Assembly: GCA_019096065.1 (NCBI GenBank)
Contig: JAGUCH010000004.1
Location: 2,852,001-2,916,000 of the forward strand
DNA length: 64,000 nucleotides
Direction of reading: 5' to 3'
Source: Paracyclopina nana
Lineage: Eukaryota > Arthropoda > Copepoda > Cyclopoida > Cyclopettidae
The notes beneath the pieces were generated by a model that worked only from the letters and a program-made list of their open reading frames with translations, did no database searches and had not been told where the DNA came from. Both the position numbers and the translations under genes were made by a program. Below, piece after piece: positions 1-9,552 of this stretch; the first letter of the stretch is position 1, and each line of letters begins with the position of its first letter.

Positions 1-423
1 CTGTGCTGGCTCATCAGAAAGGTGGATGATTGGAAAGGAAATTTTTCATTAAAAAGAAAAAAGACAATAAGGCCACTGCCTACAAAGAAAGTTTCAAGAT
101 TAGTGTTTTAAACATCACATCTTTGGGATTTTTTGTTTATGAAGATCAAATGTTTAACCAATTTTATGTGTTATTGAATAAATAATTTTTTTGTGAAAGT
201 GACTGTTTTTCAAAAAATCAGTGAAAATGAGCATGAATTTGGAGTAACTATCAATTTTGTGGTCTAAATCAAAATTTGAATTAACACTTTTAAAAAATAT
301 CAAAACTAAAAAAGATGGCTTAAGTTTCAAGCTTTCCAACGGTATCCATTGTGTCTAGTATTTCCAGAAGTTTTAACACAAACTTTTGATTTCAAAGTGT
401 ACAGAAATCTACGGGACAGACTG
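1..423 (-). mobile_element. Partial Tc1/mariner-like MITE with long terminal inverted repeat (cut by window edge)
   Basis: One end of a non-autonomous DNA transposon. Its outer end (404-423, reading ACGGGACAGACTG outward) is followed by TA. The whole 423 bases match, in reverse orientation, the left 416 bases of the complete copy at 19413-20126, including the stretch about a GAGCCAGCACA motif near base 1. The other end lies before the window. No transposase is visible. An open frame of 61 codons (154-339, minus) is also open in the other copy, but it looks like part of the repeat and not a gene. The family is inferred from the CAGTCTG terminus and TA flanks. Confidence 0.75.
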
Positions 424-439
424 TATATATATGTATATA

Positions 440-829
440 CAGTCTGACCGTTCATAATTGGACGGTACGGGAATCTAAACTTTTTGTCACATATTCAATA
501 ATTACAGGACTTTTAAATGATATCGTTGGAAAGATTGAGCCTTTTTCCATCTTTTTTGTAAAAGTAGAAAAAATCAATCGCAAGAGGACTAAACCGGGAA
601 AAGACAATTTTCACAATGCAACCAAGAAAATAGTCACGAAAAAACTGATGCATCATTGATGTTTAGCTGTCACGCGGAATTCTCAATAATATTTTTCATT
701 TTGTCAGAAAACAAAAAAGATGTCCAAAGGTTCAAGCTTTCCAACGATACCCATTAAGCCTCAAAATTCATGAATTCATAACACAAACTTTTGATTCCCG
801 CACCGTCCAATTTTGAACGGTCAGGCGGA
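440..829. mobile_element. Short Tc1/mariner-like MITE, related to its neighbour
   Basis: A 390-base element with inverted ends. The left end begins CAGTCTGACCGTTC, and the right end read in reverse gives CCGCCTGACCGTTC. About 38 bases at the tips match well (GACCGTTCA.AATTGGACGGT.CGGGAATC). Further in, both arms carry a variant of the AAGCTTTCCAACGATA.CCATT block that also sits in the arms of the elements at 1-423 and 19413-20126. It is therefore a shorter relative in the same family. It is flanked by TATATA and has no coding capacity. Confidence 0.75.
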
Positions 830-1187
830 ATATATACATTTAGTATTTTGATTTTGAAAAAAAATGATCAATCAGCTATCTGAAGCTTTTTTACCTTGAA
901 AAATAAATATTCAACTAAGAAAATTGACGATAATGAAGTGACCAAGCATGAGAAATGAGGTCACAAAAAAGCCAGCCTTGATTGTAGTGTCGTGATATTC
1001 TATTAGCAGTCCGATGAAGTCAACAAAATCGTTGAAGAAAATTTTCAAGCAAGACGCTAGGAGCACGCTTAAGGCAAAAGTGAGCAAAACTTCTAGCATT
1101 TGCTCCGTCATGTTGCTGATTATTGTAACGCTTGGCAATTTAGCGAGAAAAATTTAAGCTCCAAAAAAAGGGAAAAAACAGAAATAC

Positions 1188-2725
1188 CTTGAGCGCTATT
1201 TTGCGGCCGCCGATCCCATCAACAGAAGAGAATTGTATAGAGCGATGACACTGCCATTTGTTGAAACAAGCAAGAACCTCTCTATCTCTGAGCAAGTATC
1301 TATGAGACCGAAACAAGTCGTTCGAACAGATTTTCGCATGGGGACCAAAGAAAAGTGCAGCCATGATTGCAAAGGGATCATCTGACGAATGTTTCTCCAT
1401 CAAAAAGAGCGAATGGCAATTATTCACGACCTCTTGAAAATTAGGCTGAGTCTTGAACCAACTGCGATGAATGAGCAGCACATTTAGGCCCTTTTCCTTG
1501 AATGATCGGAGCACTTGCAGAAGCTGTAAATGTAACAATTACCCGAAATACTTCATATGTACGGGTTGCTGCGTGTACGTACGTCTCTTCCTGATAATTT
1601 GTCGTGCATGGTTTTCTTTTTTGAATAGGTAAAGCTGACATTCAATCCATCTATAACGACGTCAATTTTCAAATCTTTTGATCTTGCCAGGTATCGCTCA
1701 AAATTGCTCATCTCTTCAGGCATAGTCGTATGAAACATCTCGCCATCTTTATTCTTCACAACATTCTCAGAAATGTACTTGAGCATGGTCAAGCATTCAG
1801 CCTTGGTGATGTTAGGGCCTGGCAACAATTCATTGCAACTGCTACACTTTGGAGCATAATACCGAACAGTCCCAAGCTTCAAGTCAACGATCAAATCTGC
1901 AACACTGCTCGTCATGAAGTAGCCAGCTTTCGAGAAGTAAGAGAATAGCTCATTCATGGCTACTGAGTCGTGGTGATACTTTTTGATGAAATACGTAAAT
2001 ACTTTGTCCTGTTTCTGCACAAGATGGTCGCTCTCAATAATAGACGTTTTCAAAGTATTCGAGCTGCTCGCGAAGACCCGCGAGTAGATGATCTCCCAAA
2101 AGACTTTCAAGTCTCCAGATTCAACTGCTTTCAAAGCCATGATGATTGCAGTCCAAAATGCATTTCCCTTGATCTCATTCTCGTTAAGATGTTGGCTGTA
2201 CATCTTAAAGGCAGCCTTTCCATCTCCCAATCGAGCTATCACTCCGGCTGCCAATATTTTATGTTCTTCTGTGGCATTAGGAAGATCCATGACATATTGA
2301 CACTCCCGTCGGATGTCTTCAATTTCCTTAGCACTAAACACTGAGTCAGCATCATAGCCCCAGGCTTTGAAAGCACACGAGTACACGTACAGTGATATGG
2401 GTTTGCCTTTGCCTTTGGAGTAGTTAATGAAATCATAAATTGCTTTTGAGGCTGAATGATTTCGAAGACAGGCAACTACAAAACCATCGACATTTAGTTT
2501 GTTCAATTGCTTCGATCTCTCGGTGTAGCTTGGGAGAGTGCCAATAAGATTCGGGATGAGGTTGTCCCAATCAATCCTCTTATCACCATGCAAATCCAAT
2601 GCTGCCTTCATGTATTCTTGACAAGTTTGGAAATCTTCTATCTTCAAAGAGTTCAGGCTGGGGACCTTGTCGGAGCAGAAATGTCGCAAGGAGACAGTGA
2701 GAGGCCTCGAGAGTCTCCGAATCAT
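1188..2725 (-). CDS. PRORP: PRORP, protein-only mitochondrial RNase P nuclease (3' exon not found)
   Basis: Catalytic subunit that cleaves the 5' leader from mitochondrial tRNA precursors. Exon 1 is 2725-1583 (381 codons) and exon 2 is 1523-1188 (112 codons), both ending in phase 0. The Met at 2725 opens a basic, Arg-rich leader (MIRRLSRPLTVSLRHF) that looks like a mitochondrial presequence; an upstream in-frame Met at 2776 is less likely. A helical PPR-like region follows, then the first zinc half-site CSSC, then the NYN metallonuclease core with VVIDGLNVS at the end of exon 1 and SDDPFAIMAALFF plus a SNDLFRSHR segment in exon 2. The C-terminal zinc half-site (usually WxC) should follow after the donor at 1187, but I found no convincing exon for it; it may lie beyond base 1. 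Divergent from ERLIN. Confidence 0.85.
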
Positions 2726-3216
2726 CTTCAAATTTTTCACTTTGTGTTTACAATCTGCCCATGGCGCGCTGAGCATAAACAACAACGACGGCGGGAAACG
2801 AAGAAATTCGAATTTTTCTTACCTTTTTTCTCGCACTTGGAGGAAATTCTTGGAGGCTTGATATGCCGTGAATGAGTAGCGTCTCAATAGATCTGAATGG
2901 CCGTCATTGGGGCGAAAAAATGAGGAAAAACGAAGAGCCAATTTTGTCCTTGAGTTCTTTACAATTTTTTCGTTTATTTACCCGCCAATCAAAATTGATC
3001 ACGTGACACTTATATCGATTGCGATTGGGTCGAGTGTCTGTAAACAAAACAGCGTTGTCTAACCCTACATTTGACGACAAATATTTCCCTCTTTTGGCAT
3101 TTTACCATATAAAGTAATATTTTAAGCATTTCACCAACTAGTAAAGCTCGCCGGTGAACTAAACATTTGTTCGCGATTCGCGAAGAAATAAGGTATTTCG
3201 TCAATTTTCTACCAAA
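2726..3216. promoter_or_regulatory. Divergent intergenic region PRORP / ERLIN
   Basis: This 491-base spacer lies between two start codons facing away from each other, so it must hold the start sites and 5' leaders of both genes. Nothing in it looks coding. I see no clear TATA box. Its use as a shared promoter is inferred from geometry only. Confidence 0.5.
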
Positions 3217-4188
3217 ATGAGCAATAGCTTACCTGCACTTGGCATTATTGGCGTTGCCGTCATTGTGTCCATTAACATGGCCCTGCACAAGGTCGAAGAG
3301 GGACACGTGGCTGTATATTACAGAGGCGGGGCCCTCTTGGAGACCATCGCTCAGCCAGGCTTTCATATGATGTTTCCATTCTTGACCACCTACAAGACCA
3401 TTCAGACAACGTTGCAAACTGACGAAGTGAAAAATGTGCCTTGTGGCACGTCAGGTGGTGTGATGATTTACTTTGACCGCATCGAAGTTGTCAACATTTT
3501 GAACAGGGATGCAGTGTATGATATCGTGCGAAATTACACTGCAGACTACGACAAGCCGCTCATTTTTGATAAGGTCCATCACGAACTGAATCAGTTCTGC
3601 TCCGTGCATAATCTGCAAGAAGTCTACATCAACTTGTTTGACCAAATCGACGAGAACCTCAAGAACGCCATCCAAGCAGATTTGAGCAAAATGGCGCCTG
3701 GGTTGACAGTGTACTCCGTGAGAGTGACAAAGCCTAAAATTCCCGAGGCCATTCGAAAAAACTACGAGCTTATGGAAGGAGAAAAGACCAAGCTGCTCAT
3801 CTCAATTGAGCGGCAAAAGGTTGTTGAAAAAGAGGCGGAAACTGAGAGGAAAAAGGCGGTGATTGAGGCTGAAAAAGAGGCTCATGTGGCCAAAATTCAG
3901 TACGAGAGAATGATCATGGAAAAGGAGTCCAATCAAAAGATATCACAAATTGAGGATTCAATGCACTTGGCGAGAGAAAGGTCCAAATCCGATGCTGAAT
4001 TCTACAGGGTGCAGAAGCAGGCAGAATCCAACCGACTACTCTTCACTCCCGAGTACCTGGAATTGAAGAAGTTTGAGAGCTTAGGTAGCAATCAAAAAGT
4101 CTACTTTGGTCCAGACATTCCGTCCATGTTCATCAGTCAATCAGATTCCGTTGCTCAAGTTGCATCAACTACTTCGACCAAAGCGTAA
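3217..4188 (+). CDS. ERLIN: Erlin, ER lipid-raft SPFH/prohibitin-domain protein
   Basis: Intronless, 323 residues, close to the usual Erlin length of about 340. Erlins form large ER-membrane complexes that recruit the ligase RNF170 to activated IP3 receptors and bind cholesterol-sensing machinery. Residues 5-23 form a hydrophobic signal anchor, followed by [17 protein letters not shown], the start of the SPFH domain. N106-Y-T is a luminal glycosylation site at the place conserved in vertebrate Erlins. Residues about 185-260 are a charged coiled coil ([21 protein letters not shown]), and a short YFGPDIP.MF segment near the C-terminus is typical of the family. A clean start at ATG 3217 (ACCAAAATG). 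The single copy and sequence do not separate ERLIN1 from ERLIN2. The lack of introns is unusual beside its intron-bearing neighbours. Confidence 0.95.
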   Translation: MSNSLPALGIIGVAVIVSINMALHKVEEGHVAVYYRGGALLETIAQPGFHMMFPFLTTYKTIQTTLQTDEVKNVPCGTSGGVMIYFDRIEVVNILNRDAVYDIVRNYTADYDKPLIFDKVHHELNQFCSVHNLQEVYINLFDQIDENLKNAIQADLSKMAPGLTVYSVRVTKPKIPEAIRKNYELMEGEKTKLLISIERQKVVEKEAETERKKAVIEAEKEAHVAKIQYERMIMEKESNQKISQIEDSMHLARERSKSDAEFYRVQKQAESNRLLFTPEYLELKKFESLGSNQKVYFGPDIPSMFISQSDSVAQVASTTSTKA

Positions 4189-4344
4189 CTCATCTTAGTC
4201 ACGAAACCTTTCTATATATCACTTTGATTCTTTATGTGCTGTGATTTCATCATCAAGAACTTTTGTGGAGTTGAAATACTAAAATTGTTGCAGATAAGAA
4301 TTCTAGCTGTTATTCCCTACTGAGAGTTGCCATGTGGCATACTA

Positions 4345-5032
4345 ATGAGCGCCAGCTGCTCAAACTCATGCTTCAGTTTGTGGAAAATGCGGTCCAAAAT
4401 CACAGCGAAGTCAACTTTTTATGCTCTCCTGGCAACTTCGTTTCTCTATTTGTGCTGTGTTTATCCCGTGCAGCTCGAGGAAGACTTCACGCTCGATATA
4501 CCAAAAGTGAAGTGCAAAAATGCTTGGAATTTCATGTCTGAGTTCAAGTAAGTAGCCAATTCTCAACTAAGTTGCACAATAGTTTGATGAATAAAATGAT
4601 GTACTGTATTTTTGCAGGAATTATCAAAGATTGAATCCTGAATTGAGCAGTTATGACGTTTTTGACGAGTCCTATGGCTCCAGAGGCGAGTGGAAGTACA
4701 GCGTGAAATACTCAGAGTACTTTGAGCATTTGCCTAGAATCTTCCAAAACTCTGCTGTGGGCCATTATAACATTTATCAAAGAAGCTCGGATTACTACTA
4801 CATTGACACAGAGCATGTAACGTGCATGACCCCTTCATTTAGCTGGCTCTGCTTACAGACATCTGCCACTGATGCTTTCACCCAGCTGAAAAGCTCCTGC
4901 CATATAAGAGAGCATATCCAATATCAATGTCCCTTTATTCTCATCCCTTTGTGCAAGGCAGAGCTAAACAGTCAAAGAACAAAGGTGATGGGGAACCTGC
5001 TAGTATTTCTCACGGAACTCCTTGTTGAATAA
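4345..5032 (+). CDS. Unknown secreted or single-pass membrane protein, 2 exons
   Basis: Not recognised. Exons 4345-4547 and 4618-5032 join in phase 2 (70-base intron, GTAAGT donor and TTTTTGCAG acceptor) to give 205 residues; with the internal Met at 4387 it would be 191. A hydrophobic stretch (FYALLATSFLYLCCVY) follows the second Met and acts as a signal peptide or anchor. The remainder has several Cys (KVKCKNAW, HVTCMT, WLCLQ, SSCHI, YQCPF, PLCKAE) and many Tyr, as in an extracellular disulfide-bonded domain. The stop codon overlaps an AATAAA. The next gene, a Golgi sulfotransferase, starts 343 bases on in the same direction; whether they act together is unknown. The gene is real by splice and frame logic; its function is not assignable. 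Confidence 0.7.
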
Positions 5033-5034
5033 AG
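5029..5034 (+). terminator. Poly(A) signal AATAAA overlapping the stop codon
   Basis: The sequence GAATAAAGC contains both the TAA stop (5030-5032) of the unknown gene and the hexamer AATAAA, so the 3' UTR should be only a few tens of bases. Confidence 0.6.
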
Positions 5035-5375
5035 CATTGATGGCAAAGAAAACAGGTTTTGCTCTCATGAAAGGTAGCACCACAATAGAGGCTTTCTCAT
5101 GCCTTATCGATCCTGCCTTCCATGCAATGTTGCTTGGGCGCGCGTTCACTTCATGAATAGGCACAGTGGGATCATGCCATTAAAAAGACGATTTTGCAGC
5201 CTCATTTCAAATACTCTCCTTAACAATTATGTATGAGTGAGCAAATAATTTTCATATTTTAAGAGTAGGATTATTTGGAAATGATACTGCTCACTGTGCT
5301 GGTTGGTCCAAAAGGCCATGAAGACTTAGTCTAAAATAAAGAGAAAGCCAGTCATGTCATGAAAGAAAAAAAAAC
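5033..5375. other. Intergenic spacer
   Basis: 343 bases between the unknown secreted-protein gene and the sulfotransferase. I see no open frame, repeat or clear promoter motif. An A-rich tract lies just before the sulfotransferase ATG. Confidence 0.5.
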
Positions 5376-6281
5376 ATGGTTGGCAAGCATCAAAAGCTCA
5401 TGGCAATTGTCCTGGTTGTGAGTTACTTTGTGTATCAATTGTGCTTTTCACTACTGCTTCGAGACAGTCGAGATCAGAAAGGCTTGAAATCCCGGATTAA
5501 ACAGCTTCCGGAGTGTCTCCTCATCGGAGTAAGAAAAGGAGGGACTCGAGCCTTGCTAGACATGCTCAATGTTCACTCTGCCATCAGAGCTGCCAATGTG
5601 GAAATACACTTTTTTGACAATGACACCAACTATGCTAGAGGCCTGGATTGGTATATGGACCAACTTCCGACAATCAATCCAGGATCTGAAATATCACTGG
5701 AGAAAAGTCCTAGTTACTTCGTTACCCCGTCCGTGCCAAAACGAATACACGCTATGAATAAGGACATAAAACTCCTGTTGATAGTGAGAGACCCTCTAAC
5801 AAGGCTTATTAGTGACTACACTCAAATTCTGCATAACCATATGGAAAAAGGTCTGGTGTACACCCCATTCAGGAGCTTGGCCTTTTTGACAGATGGCTCA
5901 GTCAACACCAATTATGATGCGCTCACAAGAAGTCTCTATGTGAACTTTATGCAAAACTGGCTAGAGTACTTTAGCCTCAGCCAAATCCATGTCGTGAATG
6001 GTGAGAAACTGATCAAGAAGCCTTGGCAGGAGCTGCAGAAAGTTGAGGACTTCCTCGGTCTCAAGCATGAGATCACAAAACAAAATTTCTTCTTCAACAC
6101 CACCAAAGGCTTCCATTGCATACATAACGAAGACCATGAGCATTGCTTAACCAAATCAAAGGGACGAAGCCATCCCAATATTTCTTCACTTCTAGTCCAC
6201 AAGCTCAGGACTTTTTTCCGCCCTTACAATTACAAATTCTATGACCTTGTGGGGCAAGACTTTGGCTGGCCTGAAGAATGA
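5376..6281 (+). CDS. HS3ST: Heparan sulfate glucosamine 3-O-sulfotransferase (HS3ST1/5 type)
   Basis: Golgi type II enzyme that moves sulfate from PAPS to the 3-OH of glucosamine in heparan sulfate. Single exon, 301 residues. A short cytoplasmic tail is followed by a signal anchor at about 9-28 and a very short stem, as in the small HS3ST1 and HS3ST5 forms. The 5'-phosphosulfate loop GVRKGGTR is at 51-58. The catalytic-base segment EIHFFDND begins at Glu76. KSPSYF and the 3'-phosphate site IVRDPLTRLISDY follow. Two late Cys (FHCIHNEDHEHC) match the family disulfide, and a KGR.HP motif is present near the C-terminus. All key residues look intact. ATG 5376 is chosen because it supplies the anchor. 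The sequence reads closest to HS3ST5 from memory; no alignment was made. Confidence 0.95.
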   Translation: MVGKHQKLMAIVLVVSYFVYQLCFSLLLRDSRDQKGLKSRIKQLPECLLIGVRKGGTRALLDMLNVHSAIRAANVEIHFFDNDTNYARGLDWYMDQLPTINPGSEISLEKSPSYFVTPSVPKRIHAMNKDIKLLLIVRDPLTRLISDYTQILHNHMEKGLVYTPFRSLAFLTDGSVNTNYDALTRSLYVNFMQNWLEYFSLSQIHVVNGEKLIKKPWQELQKVEDFLGLKHEITKQNFFFNTTKGFHCIHNEDHEHCLTKSKGRSHPNISSLLVHKLRTFFRPYNYKFYDLVGQDFGWPEE

Positions 6282-7135
6282 GTCTTTTTCCTCCATATGA
6301 CACCTAACAAAGTATTTTTCAAATTATTGTCATGTTATTTTCTTGTACTACGAGGACACTTATTAAATATCACCTTAAAATACTTAGATTGGTCATACGC
6401 TAGTAGCTACATCGTATTATTTGCATATTGGTAGGTTTAAAACATCAATAAGGCAAAAATCCATATCGGTAAATAGGAGATGATCAACAAAAGTCATTCA
6501 TTGCATTTTTGCATTTCTATTTTGAAATGAAAGCAACATAAAAGAAGGGATGTAACGTTATCATCACATCACAGGATATATTGCATCAAGGCTGAAGTAT
6601 TGACAGATTGTCGCGAATTGTAGCATTCATTATTGATGCAAATTACCCGCATCCGTTTTTAGTACAACTCCATTGCGTATATTGCGTGAAAATGTCGTCT
6701 ACCCTAACTAATTTAGCTCCCATTATCTGATTCTCGGTCCGTCGACCTGGGAAAATTACTCTCGATGTGTGAGTGTAATTATGACCTTCCATAGCATCAT
6801 CCAAAAAGCGCTCCATTACACAGTGGGCCAAATAATAGAATGAAAAATTTCACCATCAAATGCAAGATTGGTTGATGATTGAAATTATCGGTTGTAAAAA
6901 TCATTGCGGATTTGGAACAACTTAGGGACTGGAGATTCCGTATGCACCCGATGTGCCTTATGTCTATTATGGGATTTTCACCTTGACTTTGAGCTTCCGT
7001 GTTGTCGTAAAAAAGTGTTGCCGAAATTTTTTCAGTTTTTAGTGAGCGTCAGTACCCTAAAGTGCCCCTCAACTTTGACATCATTATGTCTCATTAGTGT
7101 AATAATGAGGAGGTCATTAATCAAATATATTGAAG
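6282..7135. other. Intergenic region with no supported gene
   Basis: About 850 AT-rich bases. The only open frame of note is 6643-6831 on the minus strand (62 codons, with a GT following its last codons), which matches no family I know and has no convincing partner exon. I see nothing else. Confidence 0.5.
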
Positions 7136-7533
7136 ATGATCAGAAGAAAAGTTGTCTGGTCCATACTAGCTCTCCTGCTTGGTGGTTTTTGTCAAGATTC
7201 TGAGGGCTTCTTCGATAATAATTGCCCCGCTTACGCTACCTTTTTCGAAGCCAGCAATACAACCACTGATTGTAATGCAGCTATACCTATTTCCACCCTG
7301 GGCTTACAAGGAGATAAATTCTGCTCCCAGATCTGCCCTGATGTGAGTTCACATGAAAGTTTTAAGTGATAAGCATAATAATTTCCTATAACCTTTTTTA
7401 GGACCTTCCACCGGATACCGAACGTGTTTTTTGCGTGCTAAAGCTTTGGTACTTCACTTGGGATCCAAACCGTTTTGACCTCAAGAGATACCGATGTGTC
7501 CTCAAAATGGAGGCAGTACCCATGATTCCATAA
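7136..7533 (+). CDS. Small cysteine-containing secreted protein, unknown
   Basis: Not recognised. Exons 7136-7342 and 7402-7533 join in phase 0 (59-base intron, GTGAGT donor, CTTTTTTAG acceptor) to give 112 residues. The N-terminus MIRRKVVWSILALLLGGFCQ is a classical signal peptide. The mature part has six Cys (NNCPAY, TDCNAA, KFCSQICPD, VFCVLK, YRCVLK) and a Trp-rich KLWYFTWDPNRF segment. Six Cys in about 90 residues suggests three disulfides, but the spacing fits no toxin, antimicrobial or protease-inhibitor fold that I can name. One N-glycosylation site lies at NTT. AATAAA at 7595 would end the transcript 60 bases after the stop. PAGR1 starts 225 bases on. Confidence 0.7.
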
Positions 7534-7594
7534 ACTGATCCACACTTTTCCACTTGATGTGCTCACTCTATCTCATGACAACAATAATGCAATG

Positions 7595-7600
7595 AATAAA
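7595..7600 (+). terminator. Poly(A) signal of the small secreted-protein gene
   Basis: AATAAA 62 bases after the TAA stop at 7531-7533 and 158 bases before the next start codon. Confidence 0.5.
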
Positions 7601-7757
7601 CGATAGTTGGTAGATTCAGCTGAAAAACTTCCGAAATGATGCGAGTTGATTTATTGCTAAGTTGCGTGAATATTTTTGGCCTTCCGAGAATTCCGCCAAT
7701 TCGGCTGTTGGTAAACAAAAGCGTTTGACAGAAAATGAACCGCAGATCGTGAGAGAA

Positions 7758-8276
7758 ATGGCTTCGGATCCGGCGAAAGTGAGTGAAAGTAAGGCTGAAA
7801 GTAGCCTTGCCGAAGACCAAGATTGGTTTGTCGAATGCTCCGATGAAGAAGTCTACACCAAAGATGGCTACGTCAAGGGCAAAATGACTACTTGGCAGCC
7901 CAATCCCGAAGACGTTGTTGAGCTTCTGGAAGCTTTAGATAAAAATGGTCCTGAGTCTCTCACATTAGAATGGACTTGTCCCGGTCGAAGGCCGCTCACT
8001 CCATCCACAGAGTCCGAGTATTCAGACTCGGACGACGAGGCTAACAGAGAGGCTGCCAAGGCTGCCATGGACTTTGAGTTTGACGCAGACGAAGATCTCA
8101 ACATGACGCCAACGCTAAGCTCAGGCCGAAAAACCTTGTCCTCCCAGAGGGAGCTCAAAGGATCGGCGAGGAAGCGAACCTCGGACTATAAGTCAATTTT
8201 GAGCAATCTTGAGCGGCATAGGAAAATGGATGAAGCTGCGGAAAAAGCTACCCCCACTTCAACGCCAGCGAAATAA
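7758..8276 (+). CDS. PAGR1: PAGR1/PA1, PAXIP1-associated glutamate-rich protein 1
   Basis: Nuclear subunit of the KMT2C/KMT2D (MLL3/4) COMPASS complex that binds PTIP. Single exon, 172 residues from ATG 7758; the frame is open 96 bases upstream but the first Met is here. Family marks in order: DWFVECSDEEVY (vertebrate form DWCVPCSDEEVE) at about 25-36; W.PNPEDVVELLEAL, like the vertebrate W.PPPSEIQRLYELL; the RRPLTPSTES motif; an acidic stretch with EFDFD-like EFDADED; and a basic tail with YKSILSNLERHRKM (vertebrate DKVLSDMKRHKKL). Shorter than the human protein of about 254 residues, mainly by a shorter N-terminus. It is followed after 99 bases by TBC1D7 on the same strand. Confidence 0.9.
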   Translation: MASDPAKVSESKAESSLAEDQDWFVECSDEEVYTKDGYVKGKMTTWQPNPEDVVELLEALDKNGPESLTLEWTCPGRRPLTPSTESEYSDSDDEANREAAKAAMDFEFDADEDLNMTPTLSSGRKTLSSQRELKGSARKRTSDYKSILSNLERHRKMDEAAEKATPTSTPAK

Positions 8277-8277
8277 T

Positions 8278-8283
8278 AATAAA
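8278..8283 (+). terminator. Poly(A) signal immediately after the PAGR1 stop
   Basis: AATAAA begins 2 bases after the TAA stop, followed by T-rich sequence. The predicted cleavage site near 8300 leaves about 75 bases before the TBC1D7 splice acceptor at 8373. Confidence 0.6.
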
Positions 8284-8375
8284 CTTATGATTTCTTTATT
8301 TTGTACTTTTCCTATCCAATTATAAACCTTTCTACTGAGTATTATTAAATACCGTGTGCGATATTTTTTGCAGGC

Positions 8376-9463
8376 ATGACGGAAACGAAGAGAGTGCCTT
8401 CTCTTGGCAGCAAGGATGACCGAAACTTTCGGTCGCTCTACTATGAAAAAGTTGGCTTTCGTGGCGTGGACGAGAGAAAGGCTCTTGAAGTTATTTTCAA
8501 TGAGAATCCTGTGAGCGTTGAAAAGTGCTGTAGCTTTGCTCTCAAGTGCTCCATTCCGTCTTGCGACCGTTTGCAAGCTTGGAAGATCATGCTGGGTGTA
8601 GCACCAAGATTCGCCAAGAACAAGGAGCACAGTTGGAAGTGGAAATTAAAAGCGTACGAAGATAATCTAAGATTCATGAAGAGTGCTGGTGTGATCACAG
8701 AGTCAATGTCAAAGGGCCAAAGTCATGCTATATTATGGCTACTGTTCAGTGGTGGCCAAAAATACGATCTCCGCTCCCAACTCAATGAGTTTTGGCCAAT
8801 GAATTTTTCTCTGATATCACAGTCCATGTTTGAGATTTGCAAGGAGCATCAAAGTAGCAATGCTGAAGTCTTCTACTTGACCCAAGGATTGACGGATATT
8901 TTGAAGAATGTCAGCGATGAGGCGCTAACAGATTCAATGTTATCTTTCAACAAAGCCATCATGGATGACTATCCAAAGCTGAGCGCACATTTGGACAAAA
9001 TTGGATTCTCTGAAAAGTGCCCAGTCAAAAATTGGATTTGTCGAGGCTTTGCTGGCATCATAAGTGCGCAAGCCCTAGAGAAGATATGGGACAAAGTCAT
9101 CGGTGGGTCATTGAAGATTCTCGTTTGCCTTGCTGTGGCATTGATCGAGTCTTCCTCCATGGCGTTGATGAGCTGTCAAACTTCGCAAGAAGCTGTTCGA
9201 AAGCTTTCAAGCGTAAGTAACACATTAACTTGCCTTGGTAGTTTCATTTCAAAGTCCTGCCCTCTCCTTAGAATAACGAGGCTGTTGATGAAGCTGTCGT
9301 GCAAAATGCTCTTGAGATGTATCACGACGCGTCACCCGAAAGACCAAAGTCAGAAAACAAGTCAAAGATCACAACAGCACAACAGGCTTCTAAGCCGCTT
9401 GCAGTTACTTCCAACTTCAATATGGTAACTGTGATAAAAATTGACCCTATCAATGACGAATAA
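8376..9463 (+). CDS. TBC1D7: TBC1D7, third subunit of the TSC complex
   Basis: TBC-domain protein that stabilises the TSC1-TSC2 complex, the Rheb GAP that restrains mTORC1. Exons 8376-9212 and 9272-9463 join in phase 0 (59-base intron) to give 342 residues; the human protein has 293. The N-terminus DDRNFRSLYYEKVGFRGVDE matches the human one almost residue for residue. The TBC fold follows with RLQAWKIMLGVAP and CRGFAGIISAQALEKIWDKV, then a hydrophobic helix GSLKILVCLAVALIESS. The C-terminal tail is longer and polar. A T-rich stretch plus GCAG ends two bases before the ATG, so the message is either cis-spliced to an unseen leader exon or trans-spliced. The gene converges on MTR4. Confidence 0.92.
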
Positions 9464-9513
9464 TTTTATTCAAATAAGCAAGTGGTACAAAAAGCACCAC
9501 GTAGCATTTCAAC

Positions 9514-9519
9514 TTTATT
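9514..9519 (-). terminator. Poly(A) signal of MTR4 (minus strand AATAAA)
   Basis: Forward TTTATT, 34 bases past the MTR4 stop. It lies 51 bases after the TBC1D7 stop, so the two convergent genes share their short 3' ends. Confidence 0.5.
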
Positions 9520-9552
9520 GAAACCGCTAAGGCACCTTGCTTGATGTGCTAC

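Noticed and set aside
6643-6831. Minus-strand 62-codon frame ending CTKNGCG, followed by a possible donor
   Set aside because: No convincing next exon or known domain; the spliced continuation stops within a few codons.
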